Source: Jaapia argillacea MUCL 33604
Lineage: Eukaryota > Basidiomycota > Agaricomycetes > Jaapiales > Jaapiaceae
Length of the DNA: 34,102 nucleotides
Assembly: GCA_000697665.1 (NCBI GenBank)
Contig: KL197790.1
Location: forward strand, 29,559 to 63,660
Direction of reading: 5' to 3'
Positions within the stretch are counted from its first letter, which is position 1. Every line of letters begins with the position of its first letter. A program made the translations under genes and the position numbers. Of the stretch, positions 11,786 through 21,398 are shown piece by piece. Under the pieces are notes generated by a model. That model was not told the DNA's origin and did not search any database. It worked only from the letters and a program-made list of their open reading frames with translations.

Positions 11786-12632
11786 TGTGCTCGCGATAAT
11801 TTGAGTCAAATCGTGCCAAATTCGAATGCGAGATGTGCTGAGCCTGATTCCGGCACATGCTGGGATTGAAATCCAGACTGTCACGCATTGGTGACATCCT
11901 GGTGTCAAACTTGTGCTCAGCACAACATCGTTTCCATCATCAACACAAATTCGCCTCTGCCCCAGCGGCATTCTTGCATTCAAATATTACACGTTGAGTT
12001 CGCCGTGTGGCTGTGGCACTCTCCACCAACTATACAGTTGATTCTTCAAAAGCCTGCTCCAAAAAATTTAACAAGTCCCTCTGCCCCTTCTCCTCTCCTC
12101 TCACCACCCCCATTCCCTCTTCCTCTCTGCTGCCCCTTGGCTCCTCGTCATGGCAGCTTGCTGTGATGTCCATCCCACCTCAACTTCCTCTTGCTGGTAA
12201 GAGGTCACAGCAGCCTGGGGTGAGCCTTTCGTTTTCTTCGTGATTCTACTGGGAGCTGATAGCCACATTACAAATGGGTCAGGTGGTTTCAGTCTTGGTT
12301 GGGAGGGCATTTGTAGGAAACAGGGTACAGGTGATGGGTTCACTAGACATACTATAGATGATAGTGTTCACTGTACAACCTGTAGCTACTGACAAATATA
12401 ATCTACCTCCCCCCCAAACAATGCGAATGTTCCCAAAAATCCAACAATGCTCAAAAATTTGAGGAAGCATTTTGGCGCAGCTAACAGTGTTATGGCAAGG
12501 GAATCTGTGCCCAGCACAATTCCGGCGCCAGTACTGGTCACATCATGAAGCGAGGGTGCTGAGCACGAATTCGCCAAACATCAGCACATTTTGTGCTGGA
12601 CCTGGTGCTGGTCACATTTACAGCTGAGCACA
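11786..12632. mobile_element. 847-bp insertion splitting the integrase
   Basis: The gypsy protein stops at PEAQSTLP and resumes at VHIPEW beyond this block. The block begins TGTGCTC and ends GAGCACA, a perfect 7-bp inverted repeat. Both end regions are crowded with GTGCTGAGCAC-like motifs (for example near 11835, 11912, 12507, 12557 and 12591), the look of subterminal transposase-binding repeats. It encodes nothing recognisable, so it would be non-autonomous. No target-site duplication is evident, so the exact ends are uncertain. It could also be a decayed LTR. Confidence 0.6.
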
Positions 12633-12634
12633 TC

Positions 12635-12960
12635 AGGAGTACATATTCCTGAATGGATGTGTATTGAATGGGCAGCTGATAAGATTTTATCACACTCCAG
12701 ATTGAAGTCTGAAGCTATTTTTGAGGTTCTATGGAAGTCTGGGGATGTCTCCTGGATGGCATACTCCTGAGTTGATGGTCTGAAGGCCTTAGACGTTTAT
12801 TTTGAGGTCTTAGGGATCGACAAAATTCAGGATCTACCTATTGGGAAGGGTACCCCCCCGAATACTGACCCCCATATATTTCTGGGGTTAGTTTCAATCG
12901 ATTCAGAGGTGTTATTTGGGGGAAGGGGATATTCATTCCTCCCCCCCCTAATTTCAATAC
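12635..12960 (+). pseudogene. Chromodomain (integrase C-terminus), gypsy element 1
   Basis: Downstream of the insertion the frame reads IPEWMCIEWAADKILSH, then FEVLWKSGDVSWM, then YFEVLGIDKIQDLPIG and PHIFLGLVSID. Aromatic and acidic residues around WKSGDVSW match the chromo-like fold at the end of fungal gypsy integrases, which targets insertion to marked chromatin. One stop (TGA) lies inside at about 12769. Placing this piece against the upstream integrase is what reveals the 847-bp insertion. Confidence 0.8.
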
Positions 12961-12979
12961 CCTTGCTCTCTGGTTAATT

Positions 12980-13267
12980 ATGGCCCCTCCTACCAAGGAG
13001 GAGTACTGTGTTTCTGGATCTCAGTTCATTACTGTCCACGCTTGGGACAACTTCTCACTTATCTTCCACCCTGTAATGATCAAGGGCTTTGTCAAGTTTG
13101 ATGGCATGCTCAGATCTGGGGAAGTCACTGCAGATGGTCTTGTCCTTCCAGCATCTTATCTTAACTGGGCAGAAATTTACAATCGACTTGATTTCCCTGG
13201 CAAATTCTCTACTCTCGATGTGGCTACTGCTAAAGTACACATCCATGGTGTTAAAATAATCCAGTGA
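12980..13267 (+). CDS. Small 3' ORF of gypsy element 1
   Basis: An uninterrupted 95-residue frame starting MAPPTKEEYCVSG, 20 bp after the end of chromodomain similarity and in the element's orientation. It contains VHAWDNFSLIF and LPASYLNWAEIYNRLDF. Basidiomycete gypsy elements often carry a small variable ORF after the chromodomain, and composition and position fit that, but I do not recognise a domain. It is one of the few unbroken frames in the window. It may be a separate protein or the decayed C-terminal extension of pol. Confidence 0.5.
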   Translation: MAPPTKEEYCVSGSQFITVHAWDNFSLIFHPVMIKGFVKFDGMLRSGEVTADGLVLPASYLNWAEIYNRLDFPGKFSTLDVATAKVHIHGVKIIQ

Positions 13268-13537
13268 ACATTGCATTTGGCATAGGACTCAAGTGCAAAT
13301 GCATGAGGTACATCAAGTAACTACAGTCAATATATACCACATCCCAGTTCTGATTCACTCCTGACAACAGTGTTCCATAGCCTCGAGCTCCCGAACGCTC
13401 GCAAACTATTTGATATTCCAACACATGGCCCTGCCCCCATCCTCTCTGACATTATTGATCTCTCTTGAGTCCCTGCACTCCATCACTGACCCCCTCCTGC
13501 TCCGACACCCGCTCCTACTACTCCAGCTCCATGTGTT

Positions 13538-13756
13538 TTGCCCGAGATGGCACTCTTGAGGGATTACGAAGGACAGTTATTGAAGCATTATATCAAGAAG
13601 GAGGATAGAGAGGTGAAGTGGCAGGGGGAGAAGGAGGAGAGGAAGGCAGCTTGCTTGTTGAAGAAGAGGAAGGTTGAGAAGGATGATGTGGGGGTGGCTG
13701 TTATGATTCCTGAGGTACGAGGAAAAGAATCGTTATTCCCTGGTTCAGAGCTGTGA
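13538..13756 (+). CDS. Lys/Glu-rich small ORF, probable 3' end of gypsy element 1
   Basis: A 72-residue frame with a charged helical stretch (KKEDREVK ... EEKEERKAACLLKKRK, then KVEKDD). Highly charged coiled-coil-like tails occur at the end of such polyproteins, so I place it with the element; function unknown. It is preceded by a Pro-rich stretch (about 13450-13530) that is not open in one frame. Confidence 0.4.
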   Translation: MPEMALLRDYEGQLLKHYIKKEDREVKWQGEKEERKAACLLKKRKVEKDDVGVAVMIPEVRGKESLFPGSEL

Positions 13757-14007
13757 CACCTTACTGTGTCAAAAGTTCTCATGGACTTTGTCTCACGGTT
13801 TCAATTTCATTGAGCGTGCGACCGTTCTTTAATATTGCTGACGTCAGGGTGTCTGTTCCCACACTCAGTCGGGATCACTGATTTTCGCTGCACGTCGCCT
13901 CACTTATGATTTTCCGTGCATGTCACGCCGGTAACACTTCAAGTCACCATTCATTTCGCGATACACTTCACTATCGCTCCCCATTCTCAACGGTAACTTG
14001 CAAGAAC
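13757..14007. other. Upstream region of the orphan gene
   Basis: No open frame with support. Low-purine sequence with repeated TTCATTT and CACTTCA strings. It may hold the promoter of the gene at 14008, but no TATA box or other defined site was identified. Confidence 0.3.
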
Positions 14008-14666
14008 ATGGCTCATCCATCTAATCCAGTTGGATTGCCTGTGGATTGGGATGTTATGTTTGACGATGGTGTTGTTTCACCCACCTATCATCGACTCACT
14101 CAATATCAGATTCCTGTATGTGTTCTTCATATCTGTCAAACAGACCATACAAAATTGATTGTCTCCATAGACTTCTTGGAATGCATCTCCAGATGATGAG
14201 GAGAATCAAGCTGGCATTTTAGATGTGCCTTTAGATGATCTTCAAGAACATGATCTTCTACTTGCCTTACGTTTCTCCTCCACCATCGTGAATTTCGACA
14301 GTGGTTCAATACTTCCTGATAATGTTGATGGTGCTGTATATGTTTATGGGATTCACAGCACTAATGAGGTATTTCTTTTTGAAAAAAACTTTCTGTTGTG
14401 CTTGTTATTGAATGTGATTTTAGGCTGGAACTGCAGCTAATCCTCGTTGTCAGTGCAAAGGCATTGCTTTGACTGGAAGGTGTCACATGAGTGGTCAAGA
14501 AAAGTGTTGGGAAGCATATGTTCCTATCTGTGAGACCAAGGAGGAACTGGATGAAAATTATGTGGCTTTGAGGATTCATCATCAGTTTGATGTTCCTCAC
14601 GAGATGCACATCATGACAGAGATTACATTGGTTGTTTTAACTAGTATTCAGGACTCTGTCTTCTGA
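14008..14666 (+). CDS. Three-exon orphan gene, 182 residues
   Basis: Exons 14008-14115, 14171-14368 and 14424-14666. The two 55-nt introns use GTATGT...TCCATAG and GTATTT...TTTTAG. The joined frame is open and starts MAHPSNPVG. Exon 2 carries TSWNASPDDEENQ and an acidic DVPLDDLQEHDLLLAL segment. Exon 3 carries a Cys cluster (RCQCKG, GRCHMSG, EKCW) and PICETKEELDENYVAL. There is no signal peptide or membrane segment. I do not recognise the family. Clean splice sites and continuity in a region where almost everything else is broken argue for a real, recently functional gene. It might instead be the first exons of a larger gene cut short. Confidence 0.55.
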
Positions 14667-15480
14667 TTTGGTATCAGGCACTGTAAATGTTGTACAATTG
14701 GTTGCTTTCCTCAGTTTTTGTATAGTGTCTGCATTTATGAAAGTTGAATGCTGGCCTGGGAGAAATCTATGTGGTGTTGGATGTCATGAGCTTGTTTATA
14801 GAGTGATATTGCAATTGAGGAGTAGTATAATCTTTGGATTCTTCCTTACTTTATAGATATTACAATGGGTATGGAACTGGGGTTTCAAATAGATAGACTA
14901 GATGTAAGATGCAGTAGATACTGCAACAGGTGATAGAACAATTACCTGAGCTAACAGATAATAAGATGGTCTTTGGGAAAGGAAGGTAGCACTAACCCTA
15001 GGTAGCACAATGAATGAAGACTTATTCCAAGCGATTAGAGTGAGTGTAGGAATAAATCTTTGATTTTCGGAGATTTTAGTGAAATTCCCAATTGGGAGAA
15101 CTAACCGGACAGAATAGACTTCACATACTTACTCAAATGTTTACAATGATAGCCGAAAGATACTGCAATGTCTGGGAGATATTTGTAACCTCGACTGGTG
15201 CTGTATGCATGGTCTAATACTGAGGACTACCAGGATCCTAAACTAATACTGTATGTAGTTAGTCAGGAATCATTTTAGTTGGTTGATCGAGGTGTGTAGG
15301 CTACTCTCAGAGATTTCACATGGTGGTGGTGGCTGGTATGCAAGTTGATTGGTACTCTACAGCTTTGTACCGACAGGTATTTATATGTACTTGAGGCTGT
15401 AACTCATAGAATGCTACAGAAAGACCAAAAAATCAGTTATAGGGACTGAGTAAGCGGCTAAAGTACAAGTAGGAAAATTT
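14667..15480. other. Gene-free stretch
   Basis: More than 800 bp with no supported gene on either strand. The only long open frame (14668-14856) starts right after the orphan gene's stop and has no recognisable domain. No LTR, inverted repeat or satellite was seen. Confidence 0.5.
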
Positions 15481-15910
15481 TACAAGAGTCCTAGAATATC
15501 ATGGAAGTAAGGGGAACAAGTTCGGGCATGCTACGTATGGCCGAGTGGCTCAGAGAGTGCAAGGCAGCGTCTCACGAAGCTTCAGCCACAGTTCCTGTAT
15601 TGAGCAAACATCACGTGCTGCGACTTCTGTTTAAGGAAGGTGAGTGGCTGAACCTTCCTTGTACGGAAACAAGTGGCTGAGACATTCTCTTAGTCATTTG
15701 GGGCGCACTCAGACTTGAATAGGTGGTGCCACACGACTCCTCATGACTTCCTGTAACTTGCGTCATTTTAGTATACTACTAATGTACTTGGATCTGGATT
15801 GGTAAGTTATTTGACATTCTGTGAAGTGTGCTGGAGTGAAGTAAGTATTGTTACAACTACTTTGAGTCGGACATTGGATACTTTGGATAATTCTACACTT
15901 GAGGAACAGC
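15481..15910. repeat. Diverged direct repeat, copy A
   Basis: Begins TACAAGAGTCCTAGAAT and matches 16088-16495 over its length, with shared blocks such as TTGAGCAAACATCAC, GACTTGAATAG and ACAACTACT(T/C)TGAGT. Offset is 607 bp. Non-coding. It includes an A-box-like TGGCCGAGTGG at 15538-15548. Confidence 0.8.
15633..15660. other. Perfect 9-bp hairpin
   Basis: AAGGAAGGT (15633-15641) and ACCTTCCTT (15652-15660) are exact inverted repeats around a 10-nt loop. In copy B the stem has decayed. It may be a structural feature of an RNA or a chance dyad. Confidence 0.6.
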
Positions 15911-16087
15911 AATGCAGTCACACATAGTAGGTAATAATTTACTCTAATAGATGACAATATTGTCCTGGTAGAAATCCATGAGGAGATGGACTGTGAAAGT
16001 TGCTATGACTTGTAGAAACTCTATATAAACACTGGAAATTGTGGTATAGGGTTTGTACAAACTGCTTAATTATGAGCATGAACACTC

Positions 16088-16495
16088 TACAAGAGCCCTG
16101 GAATTTTATGGCCGAAAGGTAAATCTTTTTGGGCCACAATGAATTCTTGAGGGGCTCAAGCGCATTTATACACCATTTCGCATTGCTTCACCCACAGTTG
16201 CCTCATTGAGCAAACATCACATGGTTCGATTTGTAGTTAAGAATGGTCAGTTGCTAAGTCCTTATGTGGAAATGGGTGCCTGAGGCTTCTCTTGGTTATG
16301 CAAGGTGCACTCTGACTTGAATAGATAGTGCTACATGACTTGATTGTGACACATTGTCTTAGAATGTTCTTAGATTATTTGGATCCACTTTTATAAATTG
16401 CTTGACGATTCGTAAGGCATACTAGACCAAGGTATGTGTTTGAACAACTACTCTGAGTTAGACTTTGAGTACTTGAGATGCTTCTATCCCTAAGG
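16088..16495. repeat. Diverged direct repeat, copy B
   Basis: Counterpart of 15481-15910, starting TACAAGAGCCCTGGAAT. It carries a B-box-like GGTTCGATTT at 16223-16232, at the place where copy A has CTGCGACTT. Non-coding. Confidence 0.8.
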
Positions 16496-17209
16496 GTTGG
16501 TAGCTTAATCATTTATAGGATAGTTGTCCTCCGCCATCTTGCATTTGGACAAAATTCCCAAAACTCTTCGTAATGTCGACGGGAGTGTGTTGATTTGCAA
16601 ACTTTACCAGTTTAATGGGTTCAATTTTCCGCATTTTGTGAATATGGTTGCATTGATCTGTACAAATAATATTTTGTATCCAGATCTGGCTCGTTGTGTG
16701 CATCAGGATTCCCACAAAACTCTGGCAGCTCTGGACCAGGGCTGTCAGAGCCCATCAGAGCCTGCCAGTGCTGTCAGTGGCCAGTCGCCAGCCAGGTCCA
16801 AAAACGCGCCAGAAGGATTTTTTTTTAAATTCTTGTACATCCTGCCAGTGCTCCAGTGCTGACAGTGGCTGTCAGACCATGAATCCAATAAATAATGATT
16901 TTTCTACAGAACTTGCAGACAGGGATTGAATTCAATGAGGATCATCGACTACGAGATGGGTGTGAAGATATAAATGTACAGGCAGATTGGAAACAACCTA
17001 AATATCCTACAGAAACACATTTGCTATTGAAGCGAGACACAACCACTGGTGTGCGATCTCGCCAGCTGGGTAGCGTGGACGGTAGCGTGAACTAAAGATA
17101 ACTCCCTCGACAAAGCATCAGCATATGAGAGGCAGGGGGGGGGGTTGAGGGGAGATCGGGAGGAGGGGGTGCAAACAGTAAAAATTAGAATGAAAGTGAT
17201 GGCTCAATG
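16496..17209. other. Unassigned region with a short GC-rich insertion
   Basis: Open frames exist (16524-16720 and 16895-17095, plus strand), but neither has a recognisable motif and they are separated by the block at 16721-16876. A poly-G run lies at about 17134-17144. No gene call is made. Confidence 0.35.
16721..16876. mobile_element. Possible 156-bp MITE-like insertion
   Basis: Starts TCTGGCAGC and ends GCTGTCAGA, inverted repeats matching at 8 of 9 positions. It is much richer in G+C than its flanks and full of CTGNCAG and CCAGTGCT motifs at both ends. No target-site duplication is evident. Confidence 0.3.
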
Positions 17210-17905
17210 AGCGCATCAGGTTCGCATGAGGTGTAGGTAGTGGAAATTAAGCAGAAATAACCAATCACAAACGCTCTTGCAGCAATCGTGATGGTTCAGA
17301 GAGAGAGGGAGGTGGAGTGGTGGTTGCGATGGGTTGTGGGCTGGTTCAGATGTTGCGAACGGGCAGGTGGGTGACAAGGCTGCCTTGCAGCATGTTGGAA
17401 TCATTAGGGGGGGTGGAGATAGGGTTGCAGGGTCGATAGAAAGACCTGAAAGCAAAAATAAGCGAATTAGTCAATATAATATTTGGAATTGATTTTTTCA
17501 CTGACCTGTGGCCCGTATCCATGTACTCTAACCCCATTTACCCCTCGCTACATCCCTATGATGAACACATTTCGTTTTGGACGAGAGCGAACACACTTGA
17601 GGCGAAGAGGGGTGGCATGGGGTGGGCGGGCATGGATAGAACAAAACTGACACTTCTCTGAGAGAGCTGGTTCATATGAGTCATAGATGGTGATAGAAAG
17701 GGAAGAGAACCAGTCACAATCGCGATTATGCTGATTGTGACGGTTGTAGGTGAGAGGGAGGGAGGAGGGGGACTTTGGTGAATCAAGACGAACCCAGTGA
17801 ATGGGTGGACCAGTGGTAGGGCAGCACTCCGTTGTCCAGGAGTGGCAGATGGAGGTGGAGGTGGGGTTGTTGAGCTAGTAGAGAGACCTAAAATACAAAA
17901 AGTGA
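17210..17905. repeat. Diverged tandem pair of CT-rich segments
   Basis: About 17225-17470 and 17690-17905 align. Each has an A-rich stretch beside AGA(A/G)AGACCT, then GGTGGAGRTRGGG (minus-strand Pro codons), a CACCCA-type block, and a GTGA(C/T)GGTT motif followed by GAGAGAGGGAGG. On the minus strand each reads as an AG acceptor followed by a Pro/Ser-rich frame, but the two frames share little protein similarity. I treat them as non-coding or regulatory repeats upstream of LRR gene 1. Confidence 0.5.
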
Positions 17906-18059
17906 TTGAGTCAAAAATAAACAAAGAATCAATTGGCTTTAACATTTTGCAAACATTCCCGAACTTGTGGAGTGTGTTCTTGATATGGTACCCTCTCAAA
18001 CAATCAATCATTGTAGAGACAATTACCTTGAAGCTTGGGACTGGCATTACACCCTCTGA

Positions 18060-19306
18060 ATTGCAAACATACTCCGTCTTGTCAGCAAGAAGTTCAATGA
18101 TATTTTCTCTCCACATACATTTCGGAAGGTTGTTATTGGACAGGTAGGGAAAGGAATAAAGGGATCAAGGGTGGAGGAGATAAAGGAAGATGTGTGGTAA
18201 AATCAGGTTAAGAGTTGTATTCAGCCCAGGATATGAGGTCACAGATGGGTTCTTGGAGAGTATTGGTTTTATGGAAGGATCACAGGTACTGCATTTGCAT
18301 GGAGATGCATATCGGATTCAAGAAGCACTTCAGATCATACCCTTTGATCAATTGCAGGGCTTGCGAGTTGTAACGTTGGAGGCAATTGATTTCTTGGAAG
18401 GAATTGGGAGAGTAAGGGAGGCAATAGGATTGAAGGAATTGAAGATTCAGTATGTGGGGATTGCAGGTGTGGAGGTGGACAGTGCAGCCTTTTTTCCAAC
18501 GACTGGCAGTTATTTGGAAAATTTGGAATCATTGACAATTGTGGATAGGTATCACGAGCCCTGGCATTATGGCTTAAATGTCCGAGCACTCAAAGCACAT
18601 CTCAACACCAGCGGATCATCCTTGTGGAGTCTGACGAAGTTGTCAGTGAATGAAATCACCAACTGGAGAATCATGGTACCTGTGTTGAAGCATCTTCCAC
18701 AGTTGATTGCTTTGACTGTGATATTTGGCAAACCACCTGAGCCAAAAAACATGGATCCGACATTACTTCCACAGTTGGAGTATATGGATGGGCCCATAGA
18801 TTTGATTTTGTGGTTCTTAGATGGGTGATGCAATTGCAGGGATTTATTCAATTGTCATCATCCCTTGCAGCTTTGCTTCCTTTGTCGAGTCCATCATTTA
18901 TCAACAGGATTCCACATGGGTTAAAGTCAATCAGATTTTGGATTGACAAGCCAGGCACTTTGCCACACATTATCCTCAAGGTTATGGATCGATGTGTTGA
19001 GTTGGAAGAGATTAGTGTGGACATAGTCGATGGTACCTATGACAAATTTACAAGTGATATTATCAAGGTCAGCTAATTTTAATGTTTGTTTCACCAATAT
19101 TAACGTTTGTACTGCAGGACTGGGTCGCGGCAATGTTGCTTCCATTCAATCAATACGGAATTCAAGACATACACTCGTTGCAGATCACTGGACTCATCAT
19201 AAATTCAGCATTCAGGATTGAAGATCACATTTACGTATCACAACCCCCTTCTCAAGTTCAGAACATGATCGTGGAGGCATTTCAAGAACATCCGACATTA
19301 AATTGA
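18060..19306 (+). pseudogene. LRR/F-box-like gene 1, with frame breaks
   Basis: The first recognisable part, ILRLVSKKFNDIFSPHTF (18069-18122), resembles the end of an F-box followed by its hinge. Such proteins are substrate adaptors of SCF ubiquitin ligases. A leucine-rich region follows (18190-18828: LRVVTLEAIDFLEG, GLKELKIQYVGIAG, LENLESLTIV, LPQLIALTVIF), then 18838-19067 (LKSIRFWID, CVELEEISVDIV). An intron lies at 19068-19117, and the last exon runs 19118-19306 (IHSLQITGL). Frame changes near 18144-18200 and 18815-18840 have no convincing intron and are probably one-base indels. The start codon is not identified. The same intron position, before (D/E)W, occurs in LRR gene 2. Confidence 0.6.
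19068..19117 (+). other. Intron of LRR gene 1 (50 nt)
   Basis: GTCAGC...CTGCAG with a CTAAT-type branch site near the donor side. It joins SDIIK to DWVAAMLLPF in phase 0. Confidence 0.7.
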
Positions 19307-20133
19307 TGGTTACTGATCACATGGTGTGGCATTGGAATGGATGCGAACTGGTGTGGAGCATAAATCCAGGTCCAGTTTATCCTAAAGATAGTCTTGTAGA
19401 TCCGCAAGGAGTGGATGCATGGATGTCATTTCCAGGACAGGTTGGTTTGCAATATGTACAACAGTAGATTAATAGGTTGTTTGAAAGGTTGGCTGGCGGT
19501 TTAGTAGTCTCTATGGTCATTAGTTGTCAATGTTTGTCGATGCAAGTATTGATAGGCATTATATATATATTCTCGTAACATGTGAAATTTGACAAGAATA
19601 TAAATAGAATGTTCAGGTATACTATAGTCAATGACTTTTGATTAGTTCTGATACCATTTTACGAACTCCACACAGTCTTGGCTTTTGAGACACATTCTAC
19701 AATATACACCAATACTTACTGTACCATTTTGATCACTTCAGCAGGGCATGTGACCTGTGACCACGATGTTTCAATTCATCATTTTGGCACTTTGCATTGA
19801 GGCCTGTGACAAAACAAAAATTTCAGCACTCAGTGGGTGAAAATTGTATTTTTTCAATGTCATACCACTTTAGCACGATGCTATTAGTACCAACGAGCCC
19901 AGTTAGCATGAAAGCTGCATGAAACAGCCCCAAAAGCGCCAAAACCAAGCCCAGAAATGCACTTGAGTGATTTTTGAAATGTCGGCCCTGTGACAACCAA
20001 ATTTTCGATTAGTCACCTGTGACCAACCAACAAAATTCGTCTGGCAGAGGGCCTTGTGACATGTGATACACTGAATTGATTGAAATGGTTCGATTCTGAT
20101 CATGAGAAATACAGAGGATGAATTTCAATCTCC
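19307..20133. other. Non-coding stretch with a CTGTGAC motif cluster
   Basis: No gene. Exact CTGTGAC occurs at 19755-19761, 19804-19810, 19988-19994 and 20017-20023, with near copies at 20053 and 20060, all in one orientation within about 310 bp. It may be part of an insertion lying between LRR gene 1 and the duplicated segment. Confidence 0.5.
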
Positions 20134-20260
20134 GTATGGAATGGGTGTTGCCAAGATTCGTGATGTTTATCACAAAGAGATGCCTACATTCGGAAGATTC
20201 ATTATTGACGAGTATTTACTTATTTGTGGTCGTCATAGGATTTGTGTGGACTTGGGGTAA
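20134..20260 (+). pseudogene. C-terminal remnant of an LRR gene
   Basis: Frame YGMGVAKIRDVYHKEMP ... EEYLLIC-like ... CVDLG then TAA. It corresponds to the end of LRR gene 2 (30561-30687). Only the end of the last exon is present, and the sequence upstream is unrelated, so it cannot be a complete gene. Confidence 0.75.
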
Positions 20261-20462
20261 GATTCTGATATGAATTGTTTGTTGAATCAGATGAAACTCG
20301 TATATTCAGTCCTTCTCATTGTGTTTGGCAATGTTTAAAAAAAACTGCAGTGTGTGGAATACATGAATGTACACCTACAGCTTGGTATACAAACTGTGAT
20401 TGCGATAATCCGTGAATCATATGTTGTGATCAGAAAAAATTGAATAGCTTTGGTTGATTACC

Positions 20463-20944
20463 CTAAAGCACATCCGAACCATGTTGAAAGCCATCAATAT
20501 CTTCATTGCTTTACTCAATGGGCGACTTACCGCCTCTCCCACGTGACTTTCCTCTCTTGAATGGTACTGAGAACACTTTACTGGGCAATTTGATTGGACG
20601 AAGAGTTGAATCTGTTTTGATTGTTGAGTATTGAATTGTTAATTGAATGTTCCTGTGTCAAATATTTCTTACCCATTGGGATGTAAGTATGCAAGTTGGC
20701 TGTGACATGAGCACCGGAACTTCCCAATCCCGAAGCATTCATTTGATCTGTTGGATAACTTGAGCTTGATGTGTTCCCAGAGCTGTCACAATGCCAGTTG
20801 CACCAACGTGTATATTTGCCTAATATTTGCAGTTTTGCACCCAATAAATTGCTAATCTCATTACATTCCAGTCCAAATTACTCACTCTCATCACCGCAGG
20901 CAGATGAATTATCTGTAGCAAGTGAAGAATGTGTGCTGTCAGCA
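20463..20944 (-). pseudogene. 3' exons of the protease-like gene, truncated copy
   Basis: Homologous exons lie at 20886-20944 (cut by the junction), 20673-20819 and 20531-20611. They keep the splice sites and phase seen in the full-length copy, and exon 20531-20611 still reads STLRPIKLPSKVF ... RGRG. The last acceptor is changed from CAG to CGG (plus-strand 20474-20476), so the terminal exon could not be spliced as in the other copy. With no 5' part it is a dead fragment. Confidence 0.7.
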
Positions 20945-20969
20945 AAATCTTATCTTATCTTATCTTAGA

Positions 20970-21398
20970 TGTTTATCTTATCTTGGATGTTTATCTTATC
21001 ACAGACTTATACTATTATTAGCACACAATAACTCGTTGCGTACAGCCTCATCATTGTTCTCTGTTTGATTGTTCTATCTTCATTGTTCATCGTCATTATC
21101 TTAAACCTTAACTCACTTGCCATTGTCCCTAGACATTGTCTCATTTGTTATTGTCCATAGTACATTGTTCGATATTCCATTGTTCTCTTAGTATATAAGG
21201 ACACCTAGCTACTCTGTATTTGGTAGCTTGTCCACTTGAACAATATGCACTTTCAGCTGTATCCTTCAACTGGTTCGCTCATCCTCATCATCCTCTATCA
21301 CCTCAAGATTGTAGCCTGAGTACTTGTTAGCAAGAAGTATCCAAAAGACTTACAGGCCTTACTCACGACTCTATGCTAACGCTAGAGCACTCGTAACA
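20970..21398 (+). mobile_element. Solo-LTR-like element at a junction
   Basis: Starts TGTTTATC (or at the second copy, 20988), has TATATAAG at 21192-21199, a pyrimidine-rich downstream part, and ends CGTAACA: the layout of a plus-oriented LTR. It is preceded by short TTATC repeats at 20949-20966. The left neighbour is the truncated duplication; the right neighbour is integrase of gypsy element 2 cut in mid-domain. Flanking 5-mers differ (GCAAT on the right, not on the left). Confidence 0.5.
21192..21199 (+). promoter_or_regulatory. TATA box in LTR-like element
   Basis: TATATAAG, about 200 bp before the element's end, as in fungal LTR promoters. Confidence 0.45.

Larger units (their letters stand above)
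4117..13756 (+). mobile_element. Ty3/gypsy LTR retrotransposon 1, decayed
   Basis: Order: LTR, gag with zinc knuckle, aspartic protease, reverse transcriptase, RNase H, integrase, chromodomain, then small 3' ORFs. Integrase lies after RNase H, which is diagnostic of Ty3/gypsy, and the C-terminal chromodomain points to the chromovirus branch common in basidiomycetes. Gag and pol lie in one frame from about 5890 to 10565, interrupted only by stops. The element is split by another insertion at 11786-12632, and no 3' LTR was found. Confidence 0.9.
20134..20944. repeat. 811-bp segmental duplication, copy 1
   Basis: Matches 30561-31371 from end to end. Both copies are exactly 811 bp, so there is no net indel, and by eye most positions agree. 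The sequence ends at GTGCTGTCAGCA in both and diverges immediately after. It contains the 3' end of an LRR gene (plus strand) and the 3' exons of the protease-like gene (minus strand). Confidence 0.92.

Noticed and set aside
12917-12929. Polypurine tract preceding a 3' LTR
   Set aside because: The GGGGGAAGGGGA run lies in the frame after the chromodomain, and what follows shows no LTR features.
4117-13756. Complete LTR pair for gypsy element 1
   Set aside because: No sequence after 12960 resembles 4117-4735, so the 3' LTR is absent, beyond recognition, or the 5' LTR call is wrong.
15538-15620. tRNA-Leu/Ser gene
   Set aside because: Only the A-box-like TGGCCGAGTGG fits. There is no B box in this copy, and no cloverleaf with an acceptor stem could be drawn.
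17556-18116. Minus-strand 186-residue ORF as a gene
   Set aside because: Its start overlaps the plus-strand LRLVSKKFNDIFSPHTF segment, which is the better protein match. The rest is low-complexity Pro/Ser.
20087-20097. tRNA B box (GGTTCGATTCT)
   Set aside because: No A box or acceptor stem at a suitable distance upstream. Chance match.
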